A model generated the notes under the pieces. That model did no database searches and was not told where the DNA came from. It was given only the letters and a program-made list of their open reading frames with translations. The position numbers and the translations under genes are program-made. From Microbacterium sp. zg-B96 (lineage in GTDB: Bacteria > Actinomycetota > Actinomycetes > Actinomycetales > Microbacteriaceae), in assembly GCF_030246865.1 (NCBI RefSeq), contig NZ_CP126738.1, forward strand, positions 3,224,001 through 3,288,000: DNA of 64,000 nt. The letters run 5' to 3'. Below, in pieces: positions 51,223 through 58,589 of this stretch. The first letter of the stretch is position 1. Every line of letters begins with the position of its first letter.

Positions 51223-51657
51223 CTACGCCTGGCTCTGCTCGGCGTAGGCCGCCGGGCCCGACTGCACAGCCGCCGGGTCCATGTAGAAGAACTCCAGCAC
51301 GTTGCCGTCGGGGTCCTCCAGGTCGCGGGTGTACATGAAGCCCAGGTCCTTCGGAGCCGCCGGCTCCACTCCCCCGTTGGCGATCCCGACCGCCAGGGTG
51401 GCGTCGACGTCGTCGCGCGAGGGCCGCGTGAGGGCCACGAGAACCTGGGCGGTGGTGGCGGGGTCTGCCACCTGCTTCTCGGTGAAGGTCGCGAAGTACT
51501 CGCGGGTCAGCATCATGAAATAGACGTTCTCGTCCCAGACGATGCACGCCGCGTTCTCATCGGAGAACAGCGGATTCACCCTGGCGCCGAGGGCGGTGTA
51601 GAACGCAGTGCTGCGCTGCAGGTCTGCCGTGGGCAGATTGACGAAGATCTCGGTCAC
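51223..51657 (-). CDS. VOC family protein (glyoxalase/bleomycin-resistance fold)
   Basis: The 144-residue single-chain VOC protein begins EIFVNLPTADLQRSTAFYTA and ends DLEDPDGNVLEFFYMDP. It probably forms a dimer that binds a metal and a small molecule or electrophile. AAGGAG with six-base spacing selects GTG 51657. It is the first gene of a VOC-HxlR pair. Confidence 0.85.
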   Translation of the reverse strand: MTEIFVNLPTADLQRSTAFYTALGARVNPLFSDENAACIVWDENVYFMMLTREYFATFTEKQVADPATTAQVLVALTRPSRDDVDATLAVGIANGGVEPAAPKDLGFMYTRDLEDPDGNVLEFFYMDPAAVQSGPAAYAEQSQA

Positions 51658-51700
51658 GACGTGCTCCTTTGCAATGCCGCCGCCTCGGGCGGATGGCTCA

Positions 51701-51719
51701 TGCTTGCAAAAAACAAGTA
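51701..51719. promoter_or_regulatory. HxlR operator candidate in the VOC promoter
   Basis: TGCTTGCAAAAAACAAGTA is a dyad (CTTG and CAAG around an A tract). On the minus strand it sits between a TTGACC -35 (51728-51723) and an AAGCAT -10 at 17-base spacing. Confidence 0.5.
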
Positions 51720-51783
51720 GCCGGTCAAGAGGTGCCGCGACCCACTCCGTCTCGCGGGGGATGCCACCGTCGACGCTCCCCCC

Positions 51784-51789
51784 TACGTT
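51784..51789 (+). promoter_or_regulatory. Leaderless -10 box of the histidine kinase gene
   Basis: TACGTT, six bases before ATG 51796. Confidence 0.5.
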
Positions 51790-51795
51790 GGAGTG

Positions 51796-53064
51796 ATGAG
51801 CACGATCCCGCTCCCCTTCACCGCGCCGCGCCGCCGCCCGCCGACGCCCGGCGACCAGCGCACCGACCTCTGGCTCAGCGGCGGTCTGTTCGTCGCCGCC
51901 GTGGTGAGCTCCTGGCTCGGCCAGATCGCCGGATACTTCGGCGAGGACACCCCGGGACTGGGCTGGGCGCTGGCGTATGCCGCCGCCGTGACCGTGCCGC
52001 TCGCGCTGCGCCGCCGCTACCCCGCCACCGTGCTGGTGATCGTCGCCATCGCCTACTTCGCCGGCGTGACCTTCCACATCACCGACATGTACATCGGCCA
52101 GGTGGCACTGTTCATCGCGCTGTACACGGTCGGCGCCTGGCTGGACGACCGCCGCCGCGCGACGATCGTCCGCGTGCTCGTGGTCATCGCGATGTTCGTG
52201 TGGCTGCTGGTGACCACCTTCCAGGCCGCCGTCGACCCGTCGGATGAGGGACTGTCCCGCGCCGGTGCGTTCTCGCCGTTCGCGGCGTTCATGGTCATCC
52301 AGTTCATGGTCAACATCGCGTACTTCGGCGGCGCCTACTATCTCGGCGACCACGCCCACGCGGCGGCGCTCGCGCGCACCGCGCTGGAGGAGCGCACCGC
52401 CGAACTCGAACGGGAACGTGAGCTCACCACCGCACAGGCGGTGGCACTTGACCGGGTGCGCATCGCCCGCGAACTCCACGACGTCGTGGCCCATCACGTC
52501 TCGGCGATGGGCGTGCAGGCCGGCGCCGCACGGACGGTGCTGGAGCGAAATCCGGATGCCGCGCGCGCCGCGCTGACGGGAGTGGAGGCATCCGCCCGCT
52601 ACGCCCTCGACGAGATGCGTCACCTGCTGGAGACTCTGCGCACGCCGGATGCCGACGCACCAGGGTCCTCGACGCTGCACCTGTCCGCGCTGCCGGAGCT
52701 CATCGCGCACGCCAACGCCAACGGGCTGCCCACGACGTACACCGTGGTCGGGGAACCGTTCGAACCGACCGAGTTCGTGCAGGTGAACCTCTACCGCATC
52801 GCGCAGGAATCCCTCACGAACGCCCGCCGCCACGGTGGACCGGGCGCGACCGCCGACGTGCGGCTGCGGTACGACCACGACGCGATCGAGCTCGAGGTCG
52901 CCAACACCGGCCGCGTCCGCCTGCAGCACCCGGCGGGGCTGGGGCTGGTGGGCATGCGCGAGCGCGCCTCCGCCTCGGGCGGCACCCTGCACGTCGGGCC
53001 CCGGCCGCGCGGCGGCTTTCTGGTGCGGGTGCGCATCCCCGTGGCCGTGCCGGTGCCCGCATGA
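51796..53064 (+). CDS. Sensor histidine kinase, NarL-partner type (HisKA_3)
   Basis: The 422-residue kinase has about five N-terminal membrane helices, a short coiled coil (ALEERTAELERERELTTAQ), the phosphoacceptor RIARELHDVVAHHVSAM with its His, and an HATPase domain (QVNLYRIAQESLTNARRHGG, LGLVGMRERASASGG). There is no large extracellular sensor, so the signal is likely membrane-related. It overlaps the response regulator by four bases. Confidence 0.92.
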   Translation: MSTIPLPFTAPRRRPPTPGDQRTDLWLSGGLFVAAVVSSWLGQIAGYFGEDTPGLGWALAYAAAVTVPLALRRRYPATVLVIVAIAYFAGVTFHITDMYIGQVALFIALYTVGAWLDDRRRATIVRVLVVIAMFVWLLVTTFQAAVDPSDEGLSRAGAFSPFAAFMVIQFMVNIAYFGGAYYLGDHAHAAALARTALEERTAELERERELTTAQAVALDRVRIARELHDVVAHHVSAMGVQAGAARTVLERNPDAARAALTGVEASARYALDEMRHLLETLRTPDADAPGSSTLHLSALPELIAHANANGLPTTYTVVGEPFEPTEFVQVNLYRIAQESLTNARRHGGPGATADVRLRYDHDAIELEVANTGRVRLQHPAGLGLVGMRERASASGGTLHVGPRPRGGFLVRVRIPVAVPVPA

Positions 53065-53804
53065 GCGCGCCGACACGCGTTTTGCTGGTCGATGACCACG
53101 CCGTCATGCGCGCCGGGTTCCGGATGATCCTGGATGCCGCCGACGACATCCTGGTCGTCGGCGAGGCCGCCACCGGCGTGGAGGCGCTGGCCGCGGCATC
53201 CGCGTTGCAGCCGGATGTCGTCTGCATGGACGTGCAGATGCCCGATATGGACGGGCTGGAGGCGACGCGGCGCATCGTCGCCGACCCCCACATCACGGCG
53301 GCGGTGGTGATCGTGACGACCTTCGACCGGGACGACTACCTGTTCCAGGCGCTGTCGGCGGGGGCGAGCGGATTCCTGCTGAAGAACGCCGGACCGGAGG
53401 ATCTGACCTCGGCGGTGCGGGTCGCCGCCGCCGGCGACGCACTGCTGGCCCCGGAGGTCACCCGCCGCGTGATCGAGCGGTTCACGTCCGCGGCATCCGC
53501 CCCCGCCGGCGCCCCCGGTGCCGCTGCCGGAGCCGGCGCCGGAGCCGCTCCGGTGTCGCTAGCGCACAGTCCCGGCGCCACGAACCATGCGCGAGTGACA
53601 CTCGAGCAGCCCATCGACCTCACCGAGCGGGAGGCGGAGGTGCTGCAGCTGCTCGCGCGGGCGCGCAGCAACGCCGAGATCGCGCGGGAGCTGTTCATCG
53701 GCGAAGCCACCGTCAAGACGCACGTGTCCAACGTGCTGCAGAAGCTCGGCGCCCGCGACCGGGTCGCGGCGGTCGTCTACGCCCATACCCACGGACTCGT
53801 CTGA
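53061..53804 (+). CDS. LuxR/NarL family response regulator
   Basis: The 247-residue regulator has a receiver domain (LLVDDHAVMRAGF, phospho-Asp in VVCMDVQMPDMDG, Lys in FLLKNAG) and a C-terminal LuxR helix-turn-helix (LTEREAEVLQLLARARSNAE, TVKTHVSNVLQKL). The linker is unusually long and rich in Ala, Gly and Pro (residues about 150-190). Its target may be a neighbouring transporter, but no site was found. Confidence 0.92.
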   Translation: MSAPTRVLLVDDHAVMRAGFRMILDAADDILVVGEAATGVEALAAASALQPDVVCMDVQMPDMDGLEATRRIVADPHITAAVVIVTTFDRDDYLFQALSAGASGFLLKNAGPEDLTSAVRVAAAGDALLAPEVTRRVIERFTSAASAPAGAPGAAAGAGAGAAPVSLAHSPGATNHARVTLEQPIDLTEREAEVLQLLARARSNAEIARELFIGEATVKTHVSNVLQKLGARDRVAAVVYAHTHGLV

Positions 53805-53805
53805 C

Positions 53806-53880
53806 CCGGGTTCCGGGTCGCGGGTCGGGACGGGGTTCGGGTTCGGGTTCCGGGGTCGGGGTCGGGGTCGGGACGGGGTT
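53806..53880. repeat. G-rich low-complexity tract
   Basis: Irregular repeats of GGGTTC and GGGTC with many GGG runs follow the response regulator stop. They could form G-quadruplexes on the plus strand. Confidence 0.7.
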
Positions 53881-54152
53881 CGGGGACCGATACGCGCCCC
53901 AAACCCCCGCAAACCCGGGTTCGGGAACCGATACGCGCCCCAAGCCCGGGTGAAACGGGGTTCGGGCACCGATACGGGCCCCACCTGCACCGAAACCGGG
54001 TTCGGGGGCGAGGTTCCGGGTGGGGGTCGGAACGGCGTTCGGGAACCGATACGCGCCCCAAACCCCCGCAAACCCGGGGTCGGGAACCGATACGCGCCCC
54101 AAAGCCCCGCAAACCCGGGTTCGGGAACCGATACGCACCCCAAACGCGGGGT
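53878..54152. repeat. 41-bp tandem repeat array
   Basis: The word CCGATACG occurs at 53887, 53928, 53969, 54046, 54087 and 54128: steps of 41, 41, 77, 41 and 41 bases, with one degenerate unit in the 77-base step. Units contain CGGGAACCGATACGCGCCCC and a C-rich half. 41 is not a multiple of three and no plausible gene spans the array, so this 401-base gap between convergent genes is non-coding. Confidence 0.92.
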
Positions 54153-54205
54153 GGATGCGCGAAACCCCGGCGCCGCGGTGCGGGCCGGGGCTTCGAGGCG
54201 GCGGG

Positions 54206-54796
54206 TCAGGCCGCGGCGGAAACGGCGGAAGCGGCAGAGTCGGCCGGTGCGTACCGCTGGATGAGCGCGACGAACGCACTCAGGTACGCGACGAGGAACG
54301 TGGCCGTCTCGTCGTTGGTGACCTCGCCGTTGTCGGTGAACAGACCCGGCAGCGACTGCACGTAGCCCTCAGGCTGGCCGAGCGTGGGCGCGTTGAAGTG
54401 GCTGAGGATGGCCTTGAGGTGCTGCTGCGCCGCAGCGGTGGCGATGCCGCCGCCCGAGGTGCCGATGACGGCGGTCGGCTTGCCGTTGAACGACGCCTGA
54501 GCGTAGGGACGCGACGACCAGTCCAGCGCGTTCTTCAGCACGCCGGGGATGGAGCGGCTGTACTCCGGCGTGACGATGATGACGCCGTCGACGCGGTCGA
54601 TCGCGTCCTTGAAGTCGCGCGCGGCCTGCGGGAACTCCGCCTCGAGGTCGACCGAGTAGAACGGCAGATCGGCGATCGGGATCTCCACGAGCGTGACGCC
54701 CTCGGGGGCCAGTCGCTCCAGCGCCTTTGCGAGGCGGCGGTTGATCGAGGTCGACGAGAGGCTGCCGACGATGTAGCCGATGGTCAGTTCGGTCAT
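54206..54796 (-). CDS. NADPH-dependent FMN reductase family protein
   Basis: The 196-residue flavodoxin-like reductase contains the FMN phosphate site GSLSSTSINRRLAKAL and VTPEYSRSIPGVLKNALDW. It reduces quinones, azo dyes, chromate or free FMN in this family. GGAG lies upstream of ATG 54796. The C terminus is Ala/Ser-rich. It is convergent with the response regulator across the 41-bp repeat array. Confidence 0.9.
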   Translation of the reverse strand: MTELTIGYIVGSLSSTSINRRLAKALERLAPEGVTLVEIPIADLPFYSVDLEAEFPQAARDFKDAIDRVDGVIIVTPEYSRSIPGVLKNALDWSSRPYAQASFNGKPTAVIGTSGGGIATAAAQQHLKAILSHFNAPTLGQPEGYVQSLPGLFTDNGEVTNDETATFLVAYLSAFVALIQRYAPADSAASAVSAAA

Positions 54797-55003
54797 GTGT
54801 GTTTCTCCAAGGGGGTCGGGTAGTCGCGGGGGCGCGATACCTACGGCGTCAACGTCCGCCCGCGGCATATATTCCAGCGCATGCAGTTAGGCGGTCCCTG
54901 AGAGCTCTCCCCCACAGGGGGGAGGTCGACAAACCCCTCCCACGGGGGAGGTTGCCCGGTCGCGACTTCCGTAGCGTTGAAGCATCGACCGAGGAGGAGC
55001 TTC

Positions 55004-55888
55004 ATGCTCGAACTGACCGGAATCACCAAGAGCTACGGCACGCGCCGTGTGCTCGACGACGTCGGGTTCACCGTCGCCCCCGGGCGGCTGACCGGCTTCG
55101 TCGGCGGCAACGGCGCGGGCAAGACCACGACGATGCGCATCATCCTGGGCGTGCTCGCCAAGGATGCCGGCACGGTCACCCTCGACGGCGTATCCGTCAC
55201 GGCGGCCGACCGCCGCCGCTTCGGGTACATGCCCGAAGAGCGCGGTCTGTACCCGAAGATGAAGGTGCTGGAGCACATCGTCTACCTCGCCCGGTTGCAC
55301 GGGTTCTCGAAAGCGGATGCCACCACCCGCGGCACCGCCCTGCTCGAGGAACTCGGGCTCGGGGAGCGCCTGGGCGACAACGTCGAGACGCTGTCGCTGG
55401 GCAACCAGCAGCGTGCGCAGATCGCCGCCGCCCTCGTGCACGACCCGCAGGTGCTGATCCTCGACGAGCCGTTCTCGGGCCTGGATCCCCTCGCCGTCGA
55501 CGTCGTCGCCGGCGTGCTGCAGACGCGAGCCGCCCAGGGCGCAGCCGTGCTGTTCTCCTCGCACCAGCTCGATGTCGTCGAGCGGTTGTGCGATGACCTC
55601 GTGATCATCGCCGGCGGCACCATCCGCGCCGCCGGGTCCCGCGACGGCCTCCGCGCCGCGCACTCCACCCGCCGGTTCGAGCTCGTCTCCGCCGGCGACG
55701 CCGGGTGGCTGCGCGACGAGCCCGGCATCACGGTGCTGGAATTCGACGGCGGCTACGCCCTGTTCGACGCCGACTCCGACGACACCGTACAAACGGTCCT
55801 GCGCCGCGCGGTCGCCGCCGGCGACGTGGCCAGCTTCGCCCCGCGGCATCCATCCCTCGCCCAGATCTTCAAGGAGGTCATCCAGTGA
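55004..55888 (+). CDS. ABC exporter ATPase (NatA-like)
   Basis: The 294-residue ATPase has Walker A GGNGAGKTTTMRIIL, signature LSLGNQQRAQIAAAL, Walker B VLILDEPFSGLDPLAVDV and a C-terminal DUF4162-like domain, as in sodium or drug exporters of the NatAB type. GAGGAGGAG selects ATG 55004. Two GGGGGAGGT direct repeats lie upstream (54917-54955). Confidence 0.9.
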   Translation: MLELTGITKSYGTRRVLDDVGFTVAPGRLTGFVGGNGAGKTTTMRIILGVLAKDAGTVTLDGVSVTAADRRRFGYMPEERGLYPKMKVLEHIVYLARLHGFSKADATTRGTALLEELGLGERLGDNVETLSLGNQQRAQIAAALVHDPQVLILDEPFSGLDPLAVDVVAGVLQTRAAQGAAVLFSSHQLDVVERLCDDLVIIAGGTIRAAGSRDGLRAAHSTRRFELVSAGDAGWLRDEPGITVLEFDGGYALFDADSDDTVQTVLRRAVAAGDVASFAPRHPSLAQIFKEVIQ

Positions 55889-56979
55889 ACACCGCACCCT
55901 CCTTCGCCCAGAGCACCTGGCTCGTCGCTGAGCGTGAGATCGGCTCGAAGCTGCGCAGCAAGGCGTTCCTCATCTCCACCGCCATCCTGTTCGTCATCGC
56001 CCTCGCCGGCGTGCTGTGGGGCGGGTTCACCGCTCAGCAGGACAGCCGCACTCCCGTGGCCGTGACCGGCGAGACCGCGCAGATCGTCGCGCCCATGGAC
56101 AGCATGCTCGACATCACCGAGGTAGGTTCGGCCGAAGAGGCCCGCGAGCTCGTCCGCGACGGCGAGGTCGATGCGGCCCTCATCCCGGGCGGCGAAGGCG
56201 GATTCGACTTCACGGTCGTCGGCGACGACGCCGTGCCGTCCACGCTGATGTCGGCCCTGAGCGTGTCGCCGTCGGTGGAACTGCTGCAGACGGAGCCCGC
56301 CGACGACGACGGCCTGATGCGCTACATCATCTCGCTCCTGTTCGGAGTGGTGTTCCTCATGGCCGCGACCACTTTCGGCTCGACCATCTCGCAGAGTGTG
56401 GTGGAGGAGAAGGCGACACGCGTCGTGGAGCTGCTGATCTCGGCCGTCCCCACCCGGGCGCTGCTGGCGGGCAAGGTGATCGGCAACACGGTGCTCGCGA
56501 TGGGGCAGATCATCGGTCTGGCTGCCGTCGCCGTGATCGGACTCACGGTCACGGGACAGGGCGAGCTGCTGTCTGGCCTGGGCGCACCGCTGGTGTGGTT
56601 CGCGGTGTTCTTCCTCTTCGGCTTCGTGCTGCTGGCGTCACTGTTCGCCGCGGCTGCAGCGATGGTCTCCCGCCAGGAGGACATCGGCTCGACCACCACG
56701 CCGCTGACCCTGCTCGTCATGGTGCCGTACTTCGTGGCGGTCTTCTTCAACGACAACCCCACCGTCATGACGATCATGTCGTACGTGCCGTTCTCGGCCC
56801 CGGTCGGGATGCCGGTGCGCATCTTCTTCGGCGACGCGCAGTGGTGGGAGCCCCTCGTGTCACTGGTGATTCTGCTCGTCACGTGCGTCGGCGCGATCTG
56901 GGTGGGCGCGAAGATCTACGAGAACTCGATCCTGCGGATGGGCGCCCGCGTGCACCTCAAGGAGGCACTGAAGGGCTGA
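55885..56979 (+). CDS. ABC-2 type exporter permease (NatB-like)
   Basis: The 364-residue membrane protein has a first helix (AFLISTAILFVIALAGVLWG), a large extracytoplasmic domain and five or six C-terminal helices. ISQSVVEEKATRVVELLIS is typical of NatB/YhaP permeases. GTG 55885 overlaps the ATPase stop and follows AAGGAGG by seven bases. Confidence 0.9.
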   Translation: MNTAPSFAQSTWLVAEREIGSKLRSKAFLISTAILFVIALAGVLWGGFTAQQDSRTPVAVTGETAQIVAPMDSMLDITEVGSAEEARELVRDGEVDAALIPGGEGGFDFTVVGDDAVPSTLMSALSVSPSVELLQTEPADDDGLMRYIISLLFGVVFLMAATTFGSTISQSVVEEKATRVVELLISAVPTRALLAGKVIGNTVLAMGQIIGLAAVAVIGLTVTGQGELLSGLGAPLVWFAVFFLFGFVLLASLFAAAAAMVSRQEDIGSTTTPLTLLVMVPYFVAVFFNDNPTVMTIMSYVPFSAPVGMPVRIFFGDAQWWEPLVSLVILLVTCVGAIWVGAKIYENSILRMGARVHLKEALKG

Positions 56980-57010
56980 CGCCCTCGGTCCTCCCGCTCC
57001 TTGATCGAGT

Positions 57011-57051
57011 GGATGCCGCGATCTCGGCCGACCGGCCGGGTCGCGGCATCC
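57011..57051. terminator. Bidirectional stem-loop between permease and VOC genes
   Basis: GGATGCCGCGA at 57011-57021 pairs perfectly with TCGCGGCATCC at 57041-57051 between convergent genes. The arms are built from the frequent GGATGCC word. Confidence 0.65.
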
Positions 57052-57071
57052 GTCGTTCCGGAGTCGCACTC

Positions 57072-57464
57072 TCAGGCGGGCTCGGGGTCTTCGAGCACGG
57101 ACAGCACGTTGCCGGCAGGGTCGCGGAACCAGGCGATGGCCGGTCCGCCGTTGCCACGCGCGATGCCCCGCTCATCGGTGCCGTAGTGCGGGTTGGTGTA
57201 GATCTTGGTCTCCACGCCGCGGCTCTGCAGGTCATCGACCGCGGCATCCACGTCGTCGACGACGAAGTTCAGGATCGTGAACGTCGCCGGCTCGTGGTCC
57301 TTCTTGGGGTACGCGATCGCCCGCGCGCCGCCGGCCAGGCGCAACTGGATGATCCCCATGTCGCCGAGCGATGCGTCAAGGCCCAGGGTGTCGCGGTAGA
57401 ACGTCAGCGCGGCGTCGATGTCATCGACCGAGAAGCCGCTGAAGGTGGGGGCGTCGGCGAGCAA
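57072..57464 (-). CDS. VOC family protein
   Basis: The 130-residue VOC protein begins FSGFSVDDIDAALTFYRDTL and ends WFRDPAGNVLSVLE, a glyoxalase-like single domain. The start is TTG 57464 with GGGAGGA upstream. Substrate is unknown. Confidence 0.82.
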   Translation of the reverse strand: MLADAPTFSGFSVDDIDAALTFYRDTLGLDASLGDMGIIQLRLAGGARAIAYPKKDHEPATFTILNFVVDDVDAAVDDLQSRGVETKIYTNPHYGTDERGIARGNGGPAIAWFRDPAGNVLSVLEDPEPA

Positions 57465-57480
57465 GGGGTCCTCCCGTCAT

Positions 57481-57512
57481 CGGATGCCGCCAGCATGCCG
57501 CTGCGGCATCCG
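57481..57512 (-). terminator. Stem-loop after rraA
   Basis: CGGATGCCGC at 57481-57490 pairs perfectly with GCGGCATCCG at 57503-57512, 22 bases beyond the rraA stop. Again built from the GGATGCC word. Confidence 0.65.
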
Positions 57513-57533
57513 GATGTCGAGGGGTCTCGCGGC

Positions 57534-58001
57534 TCAGCGCTCGACGAGCACGCCGTCGGCGTCGGCCCAGACGTGCTTGCCGGTGGCGAAGACGATGCCG
57601 GCGATCGTGACGTGCACGTCGATCTCGCCGACGCCCGTCTTCGCGCTCGTGCGGGGGTTGCTGCCGAGGGCCTTGATGCCGATCGGCAGGGCGGCGAGCG
57701 CTTCACGGTCGCGGATCGCGCCGTGCACGATGATGCCGGCCCAGCCGTTGTCGACGGCGGATGCCGCGATGCGGTCGCCCACGAGCGCCGACTCGAGCGA
57801 CCCGGCGCCGTCGATGACGAGCACCGCGCCCTCGCCCGGAGTGGCGAGGGTCTGCTTCACCAGCGCGTTGTCGCGATGGCAGCGGATCGTGCGCACCGGG
57901 CCGTCGAAGGCGGTGTGCCCGCCGAAGTCATGGAACTGGAGGGCGACCGAGTCGAGCTCGTCGCCGCGCTGGTCGTACAGGTCCGCTGTCGCGATCGTCA
58001 T
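57534..58001 (-). CDS. rraA: RraA family protein
   Basis: The 155-residue protein is a short RraA with FHDFGGHTAFDGPVRTI, GEGAVLVIDGAGSLESALVG and the motif GIIVHGAIRDREALAAL. In proteobacteria RraA inhibits RNase E; many actinobacterial members are instead HMG/oxaloacetate aldolases. ATG 58001 follows TAGCGT by six bases. Unlike galC it lacks the C-terminal extension. Confidence 0.88.
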   Translation of the reverse strand: MTIATADLYDQRGDELDSVALQFHDFGGHTAFDGPVRTIRCHRDNALVKQTLATPGEGAVLVIDGAGSLESALVGDRIAASAVDNGWAGIIVHGAIRDREALAALPIGIKALGSNPRTSAKTGVGEIDVHVTIAGIVFATGKHVWADADGVLVER

Positions 58002-58007
58002 GTCGCC

Positions 58008-58013
58008 ACGCTA
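58008..58013 (-). promoter_or_regulatory. Leaderless -10 box of rraA
   Basis: TAGCGT on the minus strand, six bases before ATG 58001. Confidence 0.5.
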
Positions 58014-58031
58014 GCGCCCGCCGCGTCGCTG

Positions 58032-58111
58032 CCGAGTGAGTATTCGTGCCGTCGAGTGAGTATTCGCGCCGTCGAGTGAGTATTCGCGGGCGCGAGTGAG
58101 TATTCGCGGGC
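58032..58111 (+). repeat. 20-bp repeat array D (4 units)
   Basis: Units start at 58032, 58052, 58072 and 58092, all with the exact core GAGTGAGTATTCG. It faces array E across about 300 non-coding bases. Confidence 0.95.
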
Positions 58112-58418
58112 CCCGGCGCCGTGGCATCCGTCGGGTCCATCGTTGCAAACGTCCGTGAACGGGCCAGCCGTACGGCGATTCGGGCCGACCGATGGATGCC
58201 ACGGACAGCGGGCCCGACACCGGCGCGGGTCGGGCCATCCGCGACGACAGAGGGGATGGCTCCGCGGTGGCTGCTCGCGGCAACGCCTGCTTCCCGCTGC
58301 CGCTCCTGCTGCTGCTGCTGCTGCGAGCGTAGGAGATGTGCCGCAGGTAGGCGATTCCCCGTGGCATCCGTCCTACGTTGGCCACATCTCCTACGCTCAA
58401 TGCGGCCGGCGGATGCCA
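58112..58418. other. Palindrome-rich non-coding island between arrays D and E
   Basis: No convincing gene is seen from 58014 to 58589. The island has two dyads. CCGTGGCATCC (58119-58129) pairs with GGATGCCACGG (58194-58204). GAGCGTAGGAGATGTG (58325-58340) pairs perfectly with 58383-58398 around 42 bases. A short CTG run lies at 58306-58323. It may be a remnant mobile unit or a structured RNA. Confidence 0.75.
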
Positions 58419-58498
58419 CGAATACTCACTCGGCACCTCGAGTACTCACTCGGCAACGCGAATACTCACTCGAGGGCACGAATACTCACTCGTGAGCG
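58419..58498 (-). repeat. 20-bp repeat array E (4 units)
   Basis: Units at 58419, 58439, 58459 and 58479 on the opposite strand to array D. Three exact cores, one GAGTGAGTACTCG. Confidence 0.95.
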
Positions 58499-58578
58499 CG
58501 CCGGAACGCGCGGGTCGCACACTGTAGACGGCGGGCCGGGGGCGCACCAGGTGCGGGACGACGGCGGCACCTCCCGGT

Positions 58579-58584
58579 TATCGT
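58579..58584 (+). promoter_or_regulatory. Leaderless -10 box of the type III PKS gene
   Basis: TATCGT, five bases before ATG 58590. No ribosome binding site is seen. Confidence 0.45.
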
Positions 58585-58589
58585 GAACC

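Noticed and set aside
53878..54152. 41-bp repeat as CRISPR or as a protein repeat
   Set aside because: Units are contiguous with no unique spacers, and 41 is not divisible by three, so no frame repeats a peptide.
58306..58323. CTG run as a coding microsatellite
   Set aside because: No supported gene covers it; it lies in the non-coding island between arrays D and E.
58032..58498. Open frames through the 20-bp arrays
   Set aside because: They only translate the repeat (RILTR, EYSL, NTHS peptides) on both strands. Apart from the acyl-CoA ligase, none links to a recognised domain.
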